Part shown: piece by piece, positions 7,090-14,955 of the stretch | Position numbering within the stretch: position 1 is the first letter of the stretch | Layout of the letters: every line of letters begins with the position of its first letter | DNA from: Methylococcaceae bacterium | GTDB lineage: Bacteria > Pseudomonadota > Gammaproteobacteria > Methylococcales > Methylomonadaceae | Assembly: GCA_013138855.1 (NCBI GenBank) | Contig: WTBX01000233.1 | Span: 1 to 16,269, forward strand | Direction of reading: 5' to 3' | Length of the DNA stretch: 16,269 nucleotides | Position numbers and translations under genes: made by a program | Notes under the pieces: model-generated | Seen by the model: the letters and a program-made list of their open reading frames with translations, nothing else | Told to the model about the DNA's origin: nothing | The model's database searches: none

Positions 7090-8217
7090 TTAATGGTGTA
7101 AAAATTTTTTATGTGTGTGTATGGACATCAATATCCCGAAACTGCCTAGAAGCGTCACCATTGAGGTTCCTCCATAGCTAACCAGCGGTAAAGGGACTCC
7201 AACGACGGGTAAAATACCGATGACCATCCCAATATTTACAAAAACATAAACAAAAAAGGTAAAGGTTAAGCTACCTGCAAGTAGACGGCTGTAAGTCTCT
7301 TGAGCTTGTACGGCAATATATAAACCACGGCTTATAATTAATAAATAAAGTACTAATAAGCCTAAACAGCCTGCTAGACCAAATTCTTCGGCAAAAACCG
7401 CAAAAATAAAATCGGTAGAGCTTTCGGGTAAATAATTTAATTGCGCCTGAGTACTGCCCATCCAGCCTTTACCGTAAATTCCACCTGAGCCGATGGCAAT
7501 TTTCGATTGAATGATATGGTAGCCTTTTCCCATAGGGTCAGCTTCGGGGTTAAACAGCGTCAGAACTCGTCCTCGCTGATAATCATGCATTAAATAAAAC
7601 CACAAAACGGGTAGAAATGAGAGGATTAAGCCACCGATGACCATCATAAATCGCCATGAAAGCCCTGCAAAAAATAGCACAGCTCCCCCCGAACTAGCAA
7701 CTAATAAAGACGTTCCTAAATCTGGCTGTTTCGCGATGAGTAGCGTAGGCACAAGAATTAAACCAAAAGCTATTAGCAATTGTTTCCATTTTAACGGTAA
7801 ATGATGTCTTGATAAATACCAAGCGAGCATCATCGGTGTGGTAATTTTTATCATTTCCGAAGGCTGAAAGCGGAAGAGTCCCAAATCTAACCAGCGTTGC
7901 GCACCTTTGCCTATTTGCCCAAACACTAAAACGGCGATTAGCAGCAATATCCCCGTTCCATACAATAGTGTTGAATAGCGTTTAAATTGTGTAGGATTGA
8001 TATGTGCCAAACCTGTCATTAATACAAAAGCAACCCCAATACGAGCGACTTGTCGCATTAAAATCGCCATATCTTTACCGCTGGCACTGTATAAAATCAC
8101 AAAACTAAGCGCACAGGTCAACCCTAAGCCGATAAAAAGCGGAATATCTATATGCAGCTTTCTAAGAATATTGCCGACGACTGAGGACGATTGAAACTCT
8201 ATGTTACGGTTGTTCAT
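7090..8217 (-). CDS. rodA: Rod shape-determining SEDS peptidoglycan polymerase RodA
   Basis: Inner-membrane SEDS glycosyltransferase that polymerises lipid II in the elongasome together with PBP2. The protein has 375 residues (E. coli 370) with about ten hydrophobic segments, starting at residue 24 (IPLFIGLGLTCALSFVIL). Motifs seen: GKGAQRWLDLGLFRFQPSE (about residues 104-122), the large periplasmic loop with YHIIQSKIAIGSGGIYGKGW and LPESSTDFIF, whose Asp269 corresponds to the essential SEDS aspartate (E. coli Asp262), and the closing PLPLVSYGGTSM. The ATG at 8217 lies inside the mrdA end (14-base overlap), which points to coupled translation of polymerase and transpeptidase. Confidence 0.97.
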   Translation of the reverse strand: MNNRNIEFQSSSVVGNILRKLHIDIPLFIGLGLTCALSFVILYSASGKDMAILMRQVARIGVAFVLMTGLAHINPTQFKRYSTLLYGTGILLLIAVLVFGQIGKGAQRWLDLGLFRFQPSEMIKITTPMMLAWYLSRHHLPLKWKQLLIAFGLILVPTLLIAKQPDLGTSLLVASSGGAVLFFAGLSWRFMMVIGGLILSFLPVLWFYLMHDYQRGRVLTLFNPEADPMGKGYHIIQSKIAIGSGGIYGKGWMGSTQAQLNYLPESSTDFIFAVFAEEFGLAGCLGLLVLYLLIISRGLYIAVQAQETYSRLLAGSLTFTFFVYVFVNIGMVIGILPVVGVPLPLVSYGGTSMVTLLGSFGILMSIHTHKKFLHH

Positions 8218-10072
8218 CGCTATCGCTAAACTCCTCTTCTTCGTCTTTTAAAAAGTGTTTAATTACTTTTGCTGCCATAGGCGCGGCAACCGAACCACCA
8301 TGCCCACCATTTTCAACAATAACGGCAACGGCTATTTGTGGATCAGCTACGGGTGCGAAACTAATAAATAAGGCGTGATCGTGTAATTTTTTAGCTAGTT
8401 TATGTTTGTTATAACTCTCATTTTGTTTAACGGTAAAGACTTGAGCCGTCCCCGTTTTCCCTGCAATTTGATAATCTATACCTTTAGATATTCGTTTCGC
8501 GGTTCCTCTAGCACTATGTACCACGCTAACCATCGCAGCAATAACCTCATCAATATTTTCCTCTTGCAAGGGAATCACTTCTCCTGATTGTACTGACCCT
8601 GATTTAGTGAGGTTAGCATGAACAATACTATCAACTAAATACGGGGTGACAACTTTACCTCGATTCGCTAAGGTTGCCGTCGCGCGAGCTAATTGCAATG
8701 GGGTTGTGAGCGTAAAACCTTGACCGATCCCTGTAATAATTGAATTACCAGGATACCAAGCTTTCTTTTTATATTTACGTTTCCATGCTTTTGAGGGGAA
8801 TAAACCGCTTTTTTCACCGCTTAAATCAATGCCAGTTTTTTGCCCGAAACCGAATTGGGACATGAAACTGTGCATTTTATCTATCCCTAACGTTACCGCC
8901 AAATCATAAAAATAAACATCGCAGGACTGGGTAATCGCTTTATTGAAATTTGTAGGACCATGTCCCCAACGTTTCCAGTCTCTAAATTTATGTTTTACAT
9001 TAGGGAGTTGATAATAACCAGGGCAATAAACACTGTCTTGAGCATTAACGGCTTGATATTCCAGTCCAGCTAAACCGATAAAGGGTTTTACCGTCGAACC
9101 GGGTGGATATTGTCCACGCAAGGCACGATTAAACATGGGTTTATCTTCTGAATCTTGTAAGGCTCGATAAGCCTTAGTGCTGATTCCATTGACAAAAGGG
9201 TTAGGATCAAAACCTGGGTGACTTACAAAGGCTAAAACATCCCCCGTTTTAATCTCAATCGCAACAATAGAACCGTTATAGCCTTCCATCGCTTCGTAAG
9301 CTATCCGTTGCAAATCTATATCTAAGGTTAAATGAAGGTTAGAGCCAGATTCGGGCTGGACTTCATTTAAAGTATTTACCGCTCGCCCCTGAGCATTCGT
9401 TTCTACTTCGGTATAACCTGCTTTGCCATGTAACTGAGTTTCATAAGACTTTTCTATACCCACTTTACCGATATAGTGCGTGCCTCTATATTCAGCAACA
9501 GGAAGTGTTTTAAGTTCTTTTTCATTAATTCGTCCCACGTAACCTACAACATGTGAGGTTAAAATGCCATAGGGATAATGACGACCTAAGGATGCCTGTA
9601 TATCAACTCCAGGAAAAAAAGGTCGCCTCACGGCAAACCGCGCCACCTCTTCTTCATTTAAGTTCATCAATAACGGCGTACCAACAAAACGCTTACGTCG
9701 TTTTCGTTGCTTATGAAATTCAGCTATCTTTTCATCGGGTATAGCGAGAAGCTCTTGCAAATTAATGAGAGTTTCATCTAAATCTTTAACTTGTTCGGGA
9801 ATAATCTCCAAGCTATAGGCGGGAAGATTTTCAGCAAGAATACGTCCATACCTATCGTAAATAATACCGCGCGTTGGTGGGATTGAAGAGATTTTAATAC
9901 GGTTTCTAGTCGCTAAGGAGGCGTAATGCTCATGGCCTGCAATTTGCAAATAAACCAGCCGCCCCACCAATGCCACCATAACCGTAATGACTAGCAGAAA
10001 AGTCACTACGATGCGATTAAGAAAAATACGGTTTTCAGTAACAGCATCTTTAATACTATAACTATGTGACAT
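8204..10072 (-). CDS. mrdA: Penicillin-binding protein 2 (elongasome transpeptidase)
   Basis: Class B PBP and cognate DD-transpeptidase of RodA, anchored in the inner membrane by one segment (about residues 22-46, VVTFLLVITVMVALVGRLVYL). The ATG at 10072 (622 aa) is preferred over a TTG at 10084, because MSHSYSIKDAVTENRIFLNR lines up with the E. coli N-terminus. The N-terminal pedestal contains RNRIKISSIPPTRGIIYDRYGR. Active-site motifs: Ser326 in PPGSTVK, Ser383 in SCDVYFYDLA (SxD in place of SxN, as in E. coli PBP2), and Lys539 in AGKTGTAQVF. The tail is acidic (DEEEEFSDSDEQP), which is not expected to be functional. Start 14 bases after mreD. Length compares with 633 in E. coli. Confidence 0.97.
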   Translation of the reverse strand: MSHSYSIKDAVTENRIFLNRIVVTFLLVITVMVALVGRLVYLQIAGHEHYASLATRNRIKISSIPPTRGIIYDRYGRILAENLPAYSLEIIPEQVKDLDETLINLQELLAIPDEKIAEFHKQRKRRKRFVGTPLLMNLNEEEVARFAVRRPFFPGVDIQASLGRHYPYGILTSHVVGYVGRINEKELKTLPVAEYRGTHYIGKVGIEKSYETQLHGKAGYTEVETNAQGRAVNTLNEVQPESGSNLHLTLDIDLQRIAYEAMEGYNGSIVAIEIKTGDVLAFVSHPGFDPNPFVNGISTKAYRALQDSEDKPMFNRALRGQYPPGSTVKPFIGLAGLEYQAVNAQDSVYCPGYYQLPNVKHKFRDWKRWGHGPTNFNKAITQSCDVYFYDLAVTLGIDKMHSFMSQFGFGQKTGIDLSGEKSGLFPSKAWKRKYKKKAWYPGNSIITGIGQGFTLTTPLQLARATATLANRGKVVTPYLVDSIVHANLTKSGSVQSGEVIPLQEENIDEVIAAMVSVVHSARGTAKRISKGIDYQIAGKTGTAQVFTVKQNESYNKHKLAKKLHDHALFISFAPVADPQIAVAVIVENGGHGGSVAAPMAAKVIKHFLKDEEEEFSDSDEQP

Positions 10073-10086
10073 AGAGGGCTTCAAAA

Positions 10087-10563
10087 TCAGCCACTCTTAC
10101 CGAGGCTACGGATAAAATTAATAACAGGATTAACAAAAGGCCAAAATAATGTGCCAGTTAATACTGGCAACCAAAAAGAGGTTGAAAAGCGTGCGGGGCC
10201 TCGCATCGACTCTACCCAGAAAACAATGATTTGTGCGACTAATAAACACACCAGAATAAAGGCGGTTTGTTGTAATAAAGGAAATTGACGTAAACGCTTG
10301 TGAAGTTTAATACAAACGTAAATGACTAAAGCGTAAATAAGTGCGTGTTCACCTAAGGAGCGACCTGTAAGAACATCGGTTAATAAGCCAATCGCCCACG
10401 CATTGAAAACGCCTTGTTGATAAGGTAAAGCCAACGACCAATAAATTAGCACCAGTAAAATCCAGTCAGGATTTAGGTTTCTAATGGCATGAGGAAACGG
10501 TGCAATTTTAAAGCACATTGCCAACGCAATGGTTAATACTAAATTTTGATGGTTATTCAGCAT
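10087..10563 (-). CDS. mreD: Rod shape-determining membrane protein MreD
   Basis: Small polytopic inner-membrane protein of the elongasome that works with MreC to activate RodA-PBP2. It has 158 residues (E. coli 162) and five to six hydrophobic segments. Family marks are PFPHAIRNLNPDWILLVLIYWSLA near residues 23-46 and the loop GLLTDVLTGRSLGEHALIYALV near 59-80. The ATG at 10563 overlaps the mreC stop by 11 bases. Sequence conservation in this family is low, so the call also rests on its position between mreC and mrdA. Confidence 0.94.
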   Translation of the reverse strand: MLNNHQNLVLTIALAMCFKIAPFPHAIRNLNPDWILLVLIYWSLALPYQQGVFNAWAIGLLTDVLTGRSLGEHALIYALVIYVCIKLHKRLRQFPLLQQTAFILVCLLVAQIIVFWVESMRGPARFSTSFWLPVLTGTLFWPFVNPVINFIRSLGKSG

Positions 10564-11509
10564 TGTTGGTTTCCGTTTTTTTCACGTCAGGTTCTGAGAT
10601 ACCTTCCACTATATCGTTATCAGCTTCCTTAGGGGGGTCGTCTGTCGTATCTTCGGGTTTATTTTTATTAGGGGTTAATTCTACGGGTTTAGAATCACTC
10701 CAAACAATCAATACTTCACGCGTTCTATCTAATTGGGCAATGGGGACAGCGGTAATCTCTGCAAACGGTTTGTTTTGTTGCTGAATGACTTTACTTACTT
10801 TGGCAACAGGATAACCGCGCGGAAAGGTTCCATCTAAGCCCGAAGTGATTAATAAATCCCCAGGCAATATATCACTGTTATTCTGTAAAAAAGGCAGATT
10901 AATTTGATTGTATTGTCCACTACCGACAGCAATAGTGCGTAATCCATTACGATTTATTTCTACCGAGAGCGCGTGATTAGGGTCAGTAATCATCATAACT
11001 TCAGCACTTAATGGCAATGCGCGAATGACTTGCCCAACCACCCCATTCGTATCTAACACAGGCTGTCTTTTATGTACGCCAAAGTGAGTGCCTTTATCAA
11101 CCAGCACAATATGTTCATAAGGGGCTTGATTAACCCCAATTAATTCCGCCGCTAAGACTTGTTCACCTAAGGTATAAGACTTTTGCATTAAGGCTCGCAG
11201 GCGAATATTTTCCTTTTCTAAGGTTTTTAACTTTAATAGGTCGGTTTTCTGTAACAAGGCCTGCTTTCGCAAGATTTTATTCTCTTTTTTTAATTCATTA
11301 TAAGAAATAAAAAGTTGAAAAGTTTGGTCTGTCACTTCAATAGGCAACCTGACTAACGATTGAATGGGATAGACAAGCACTGATAACAGGGCGCGAACAC
11401 TATCTAAGCGCGAGCCTTGACGCTCAATCGTCAACAATAAAACAGATAGCAGCACCGCAACTAATAAACGCGTATTGAGTGAAGGGCCTTTTGCAAATAA
11501 AAGCTTTAT
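10553..11509 (-). CDS. mreC: Rod shape-determining protein MreC, apparent ATA start
   Basis: Bitopic inner-membrane scaffold that polymerises in the periplasm and switches on RodA-PBP2. It contains one membrane segment, a coiled coil (NELKKENKILRKQALLQKTD and LKTLEKENIRLRALMQ), and the two beta domains (VLAAELIGVNQAPYEHIVLVDKG to DLLITSGLDGTFPRGYPVAKVSKV), ending in an acidic, Pro-rich tail. The first conventional start is GTG 11455 (300 aa), but that would cut the membrane segment in half. The reading frame upstream encodes KLLFAKGPSLNTRLLVAVL, which matches the E. coli N-terminus (MKPIFSRGPSLQIRLILAVL) residue for residue. The position of Met is an ATA codon at 11507-11509, giving 318 aa. 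No ATG, GTG or TTG is available between there and the upstream in-frame stop. Confidence 0.9.
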   Translation of the reverse strand: MKLLFAKGPSLNTRLLVAVLLSVLLLTIERQGSRLDSVRALLSVLVYPIQSLVRLPIEVTDQTFQLFISYNELKKENKILRKQALLQKTDLLKLKTLEKENIRLRALMQKSYTLGEQVLAAELIGVNQAPYEHIVLVDKGTHFGVHKRQPVLDTNGVVGQVIRALPLSAEVMMITDPNHALSVEINRNGLRTIAVGSGQYNQINLPFLQNNSDILPGDLLITSGLDGTFPRGYPVAKVSKVIQQQNKPFAEITAVPIAQLDRTREVLIVWSDSKPVELTPNKNKPEDTTDDPPKEADNDIVEGISEPDVKKTETNNAE

Positions 11510-11630
11510 GGTGAATCTCGTTAATTTAAGACAAAAATGGCTGGAATTAGCCAGCCATTAAAATTTATAGACTAAGTGGACAGTCTAAAATAACTTTGTA
11601 GTAAACACTATAAAATAGTGTCTATAACAT
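11510..11630 (-). other. Hairpin-rich mreB-mreC spacer
   Basis: The 121 bases between mreB and mreC contain three hairpins on the minus strand: ACACTAT-loop-ATAGTGT at 11605-11621, a six-base stem TAGACT/AGTCTA at 11568-11587, and the terminator-like hairpin at 11536-11559. The other junctions of the mreC-to-rlpA string are at most 14 bases or overlapping, so this spacer stands out as a likely point where the mreB transcript is separated from the rest. Confidence 0.65.
11531..11559 (-). terminator. Rho-independent terminator or attenuator after mreB
   Basis: Read on the minus strand, AATGGCTGG pairs perfectly with CCAGCCATT across a six-base loop, and the run TTTTTGTCTT follows at once. It lies 72 bases after the mreB stop and only about 25 bases before the presumed mreC start. 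On the plus strand no T-run follows, so it acts in the mreB direction. Part of the transcription must read through, or mreC must have its own promoter. Confidence 0.8.
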
Positions 11631-12680
11631 TTATTCTAAAGAAAAGGCATCCATACCGCCTTCTTTATCCATCATTTCTAAAACCATACCGCCACCTCTA
11701 GCAACACAGGTTAGAGGATCATCCGCAACATAGACAGGCAAACCCGTTTCTTCTGAAATTAAACGGTCTATATCCGTTAATAATGCGCCGCCGCCTGTTA
11801 ATACAATGCCTTTATTCGCAACATCTGCGCCTAATTCTGGCGGTGTTTGCTCTAAAGCCAGTTTAACCGCACCCACAATACCCGCTAAAGCTTCTTGTAA
11901 CGCTTCTAAAATTTCATTACTGTTGAGGATGAAGCTACGTGGAATCCCCTCGGCTAAATTGCGGCCTTTAACCTCTAGCTCTTTAACTTCGCTACTAGGG
12001 TAGGCTGCCCCGATTTCTTGCTTAATTTTTTCAGCAGTCGCTTCACCAATTAATGTGCCATAGTTTCTACGCACATAACTGATAATAGCCTCATCGAAAC
12101 GGTCACCACCGATACGAACAGACGATGAATAAACAATTCCGTTCAATGAAATAACCGCGACTTCCGAAGTCCCCCCCCCAATATCTAACACCATAGAACC
12201 TTGGGCTTGGTCAACAGGCATTCCCGCACCGATTGCCGCTGACATAGGTTCTTCGATCAGAAAAACATCTCTTGCTCCTGCCATTTCAGCCGATTCTTTA
12301 ATCGCACGACGTTCTACTTGAGTTGAGCCACAGGGTACACAAATTAAAATTCTAGGACTAGGGCGTAATAATTTGCTTTCATGAACTTTTTCAATAAAAA
12401 AGCGTAACATTCTTTCAGTGACATAGAAATCAGCAATCACCCCATCTTTTAAGGGTCTAATCGCTTCAATATTACCAGGTGTACGTCCCAGCATTTTTTT
12501 CGCATCAAGCCCTACTGCCGCAATTTTTTTAGTACCTCGCGCCCTATCTTCCTTAATCGCCACAACAGAAGGTTCATCAAGCACAATTCCTTGTCCTGGA
12601 ATATAAATCAAAGTATTGGCTGTCCCTAGGTCTATAGACAAATCATTAGAAAAAAGCCCGCGAATTCGTTTGAAGAACAT
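11631..12680 (-). CDS. mreB: Rod shape-determining actin homologue MreB
   Basis: Bacterial actin that forms membrane-bound antiparallel filaments and steers the elongasome around the cell. It has 349 residues (E. coli 347). Seen are the N-terminal amphipathic membrane helix MFFKRIRGLF, phosphate loop 1 with DLGTANT (residues 17-23), the conserved MLGRTPGNIEAIRPLKDGVIADF block split across residues 63-85, phosphate loop 2 LDIGGGTSEV (165-174), and the nucleotide-binding TGGGALL near residue 296. No truncation or unusual residues are seen. AAGGA lies 11 bases before the ATG as a weak Shine-Dalgarno. First gene of the wall cluster, divergent from gatC. Confidence 0.98.
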   Translation of the reverse strand: MFFKRIRGLFSNDLSIDLGTANTLIYIPGQGIVLDEPSVVAIKEDRARGTKKIAAVGLDAKKMLGRTPGNIEAIRPLKDGVIADFYVTERMLRFFIEKVHESKLLRPSPRILICVPCGSTQVERRAIKESAEMAGARDVFLIEEPMSAAIGAGMPVDQAQGSMVLDIGGGTSEVAVISLNGIVYSSSVRIGGDRFDEAIISYVRRNYGTLIGEATAEKIKQEIGAAYPSSEVKELEVKGRNLAEGIPRSFILNSNEILEALQEALAGIVGAVKLALEQTPPELGADVANKGIVLTGGGALLTDIDRLISEETGLPVYVADDPLTCVARGGGMVLEMMDKEGGMDAFSLE

Positions 12681-12804
12681 TTTTGTTGGATTCCTTAACA
12701 GATAGAAAATCTTTATACTTTATCAATCAACAAGGTATTTGAGCAAGATATAAAGTATCATATTATAAAATTAAGGTTTTTCTGATATAAAACAGGAGGA
12801 AACG
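12681..12804. promoter_or_regulatory. Divergent promoter region, mreB / gatC
   Basis: The 124-base AT-rich interval separates two divergent genes and must start both transcripts. For gatC, TTGAGC (12739-12744) and TATTAT (12761-12766) are spaced by 16 bases, and AGGAGG (12794-12799) is a strong Shine-Dalgarno five bases before the ATG. For mreB, TTGCTC on the minus strand (12741-12746) overlaps the gatC -35 box, with TAAAGT 18 bases further on; this match is weak. If both are real, the two polymerases would compete for one -35 region. Confidence 0.5.
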
Positions 12805-13092
12805 ATGTCGTTATCGGCGGATGATGTAAAAAAAATAGCCCACCTAGCGAGGCTTGGAATTGATGAGAAAGATGTGGCAGCCTATGCCCATGATTTATCA
12901 GGAATGTTAGATCTAATGGTGCAAATGAGCGAGTTAGATACGGATGCGGTAGAACCTATGGCGCATCCTTTAGGGCAAATGCAACGCCTACGTGATGATA
13001 CTGTCATAGAAACTAATCAACGCGATAAATTTCAACACATTGCTCCGCAAGTAGAGGCTGGATTATATCTAGTGCCTAAAGTTCTCGACTAA
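12805..13092 (+). CDS. gatC: Asp-tRNA(Asn)/Glu-tRNA(Gln) amidotransferase subunit C
   Basis: Small subunit that wraps around GatA and GatB and stabilises the amidotransferase, which converts misacylated Glu-tRNA(Gln) or Asp-tRNA(Asn) to the correct amide. The 95-residue length is typical. Family marks are VKKIAHLARL at residues 9-18 and the C-terminal EPMAHPLGQMQRLRDDTV (about 54-71). The protein ends in GLYLVPKVLD, the family tail. The ATG has a strong AGGAGG site. gatA follows after 15 bases. Confidence 0.96.
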   Translation: MSLSADDVKKIAHLARLGIDEKDVAAYAHDLSGMLDLMVQMSELDTDAVEPMAHPLGQMQRLRDDTVIETNQRDKFQHIAPQVEAGLYLVPKVLD

Positions 13093-13107
13093 GCCCCTTT
13101 AAAAATC

Positions 13108-14556
13108 ATGCACAATAAAACTATTACCGAATTAGCGCAGAGTTTACGCGCTAAAGAAATCTCTAGTGTTGAATTAACACAAAACTATTTAGATAGAATT
13201 AAGCAACATGCTGGACTTAATAGCTATATCACCGTCACCGAGGAACAGGCTTTAGCGACTGCTGCCCTTGCTGATAAGCGTTTAGCTGCGGGTGACGCGC
13301 CTTTATTAACAGGCATTCCGATTGCCCAAAAAGATATATTTTGCACCGACGGCATTAAAACCAGTTGTGGCTCTAAGATGCTAGATAATTTTATTGCGCC
13401 TTATAACGCCACCGTTATCGAAAAATTTAATCACTCAGGCGCGGTCATGCTGGGTAAATTAAACATGGACGAGTTCGCGATGGGTTCATCGAATGAAACC
13501 AGTTACTACGGCACGGTGCAAAATCCTTGGGATACCAATGCGGTTGCGGGTGGTTCATCAGGAGGTTCAGCAGCAGCAGTTGCCGCACGTTTAGCGGTTG
13601 CAGCAACAGGCACAGATACAGGAGGTTCGATTAGACAACCAGCGGCTTTTTGTGGCATCACGGGATTAAAACCGACTTACGGTCGTGTTTCACGTTATGG
13701 CATGATTGCCTATGCTTCCAGCCTAGACCAAGGTGGTGCAATGACGCGCAGTGCCGAAGATGCCGCCGTTTTATTACAGACAATGGCAGGTTTTGACGAG
13801 AAAGATTCAACCAGTGCCGATGAACCCGTTCCCAATTACAGTGCGGATTTAAATAAAGATTTAACTGGTTTAAAAATAGGTCTGCCTAAAGAATTTTTTA
13901 GTGAAGATTTAGATAGTGATATTGCTGCGACGATTCTGACAGCGGTAGAAGAATATAAAAAGCTAGGCGCGGAAGTCAAAGAAGTCTCTATGCCGATGTT
14001 AAAGTATGCAATTCCAGCTTATTATGTGATTGCATCTGCCGAATGTTCGGCGAATTTATCACGCTTTGATGGCGCACGTTATGGATATCGTTGTGATAAT
14101 CCAGAAGATTTAGCTGATTTATATACACGCTCACGCGGTGAAGCTTTTGGTGGCGAAGTTAAGCGTCGTATTTTAATGGGAACTTACGCGCTATCAGCAG
14201 GCTATTACGACGCTTATTATATAAAAGCACAAAAAACGCGGCGTTTGATTAGTGACGATTTTAAGAAAGCGTTTGAAGAAGTCGATGTATTGATGAGTCC
14301 TGTTTCACCCTCCACAGCGTTTGGGCAAGGTGAAAAAACATCTGATCCGATTCAAATGTATTTGGCTGATATTTATACCATTGCGATTAATTTGGCTGGC
14401 TTGCCAGCGATGTCTGTTCCTGCGGGTTTTGTTGACAATAAACCTGTAGGTTTACAAATTATTGGCAATCATTTTGATGAAGCTAAATTATTAAATGTTG
14501 CGCATCGTTACCAACAAGCAACAGATTGGCATCAGCAAGTTCCTAAAGGATTCTAG
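13108..14556 (+). CDS. gatA: Asp-tRNA(Asn)/Glu-tRNA(Gln) amidotransferase subunit A
   Basis: Glutaminase-type subunit of the amidotransferase; it releases ammonia from glutamine, which travels to GatB for transfer to the aminoacyl-tRNA. The protein has 482 residues and belongs to the amidase signature family. The Ser-cisSer-Lys triad is visible as Lys75 (PIAQKDIFC), Ser150 (AGGSSGGSAAAVAA) and Ser174 (TDTGGSIRQPAAF); the 99-residue distance from Lys to Ser equals that in S. aureus GatA (79/178). The C-terminus LAGLPAMSVPAGFVDNKPVGLQIIG is intact. The start has no obvious Shine-Dalgarno, so translation may depend on coupling with gatC. gatB, the usual next gene, does not follow. Confidence 0.98.
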   Translation: MHNKTITELAQSLRAKEISSVELTQNYLDRIKQHAGLNSYITVTEEQALATAALADKRLAAGDAPLLTGIPIAQKDIFCTDGIKTSCGSKMLDNFIAPYNATVIEKFNHSGAVMLGKLNMDEFAMGSSNETSYYGTVQNPWDTNAVAGGSSGGSAAAVAARLAVAATGTDTGGSIRQPAAFCGITGLKPTYGRVSRYGMIAYASSLDQGGAMTRSAEDAAVLLQTMAGFDEKDSTSADEPVPNYSADLNKDLTGLKIGLPKEFFSEDLDSDIAATILTAVEEYKKLGAEVKEVSMPMLKYAIPAYYVIASAECSANLSRFDGARYGYRCDNPEDLADLYTRSRGEAFGGEVKRRILMGTYALSAGYYDAYYIKAQKTRRLISDDFKKAFEEVDVLMSPVSPSTAFGQGEKTSDPIQMYLADIYTIAINLAGLPAMSVPAGFVDNKPVGLQIIGNHFDEAKLLNVAHRYQQATDWHQQVPKGF

Positions 14557-14588
14557 GCGGAGGCGCGACTTTTAGTCGCGCACGAAAC
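14557..14588. repeat. Solo end (copy C) of the MITE-like element
   Basis: The palindrome GCGCGACT-TTT-AGTCGCGC (14563-14581) followed by ACGAA matches one end of copies A and B. No second end or core is present, so this is a fragment. It starts just after the gatA stop and may form the 3' hairpin of the gatCA mRNA, although no T-run follows. Confidence 0.75.
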
Positions 14589-14606
14589 CAATACTCTTGT
14601 GTTAGA

Positions 14607-14722
14607 TTAATCGTTCCCTCCGCTCCTGCGTGGGAATTCATCAAGGACGCTCCAGCGTCCTGTCACACAACGCGGGAGCGTTGTAGTCTGCATTCCCACG
14701 CAGGAGCGGTGGGAACGATTAA
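14607..14722. mobile_element. Hairpin-rich non-autonomous element with inverted ends (MITE/REP-like)
   Basis: The ends, TCGTTCCC(T/A)CCGCTCCTGC and onward to GGGAAT, are inverted repeats of about 27 bases with one mismatch, and both abut TTAA (14607-14610 and 14719-14722). Inside lie two further hairpins: AGGACGCT-CC-AGCGTCCT (14644-14661) and ACAACGC-GGGA-GCGTTGT (about 14666-14683). The folded form would be a stem carrying two side hairpins. All the loops and stems share a GGAGCG/CGCTCC motif. TTAA may be a target duplication or the last part of the inverted repeat. No coding capacity is present. Confidence 0.85.
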
Positions 14723-14955
14723 AAGTTTCGTTTTTCAGGTAAGGGCTAGCTGCAATCACTTAACTGATGTTACGCAGCCCTAAGCTCATTCATCGCTTGC
14801 TGTAAGGCTTTAACGACAATTGATTACGCAGCGCAAAATGAGTCATCTTGTGTTTAAAATGTAAGCATTCCAACTGAAACGTAGCATAAATCGCCATGAA
14901 AACATGGTTGCTTTGAGTGCGAATACATTTCGTTGAAAAGTATTTTTAAAGCAAA

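Larger units (their letters stand above)
14557..14955. other. Gene-free gap between convergent gatA and autotransporter
   Basis: These 399 bases contain a solo repeat end directly after gatA (14557-14588), a 116-base hairpin-rich element (14607-14722), and a 233-base remainder without a supported gene. The remainder encodes only short minus-strand frames, such as VVKALQQAMNELRAA before a stop near 14773, which may be debris of a lost gene. No T-run terminator is evident for either flanking gene. Confidence 0.65.

Noticed and set aside
14563..14581. Rho-independent terminator of gatCA
   Set aside because: The stem is strong, but ACGAAAC rather than a T-run follows, and the same palindrome recurs as a repeat end elsewhere.
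14723..14955. Minus-strand fragments such as VVKALQQAMNELRAA and MTHFALRNQLSLKPYSKR as a relic gene or transposase piece
   Set aside because: The frames are short, interrupted by stops and match nothing I recognise; they are mentioned only in the gap entry.
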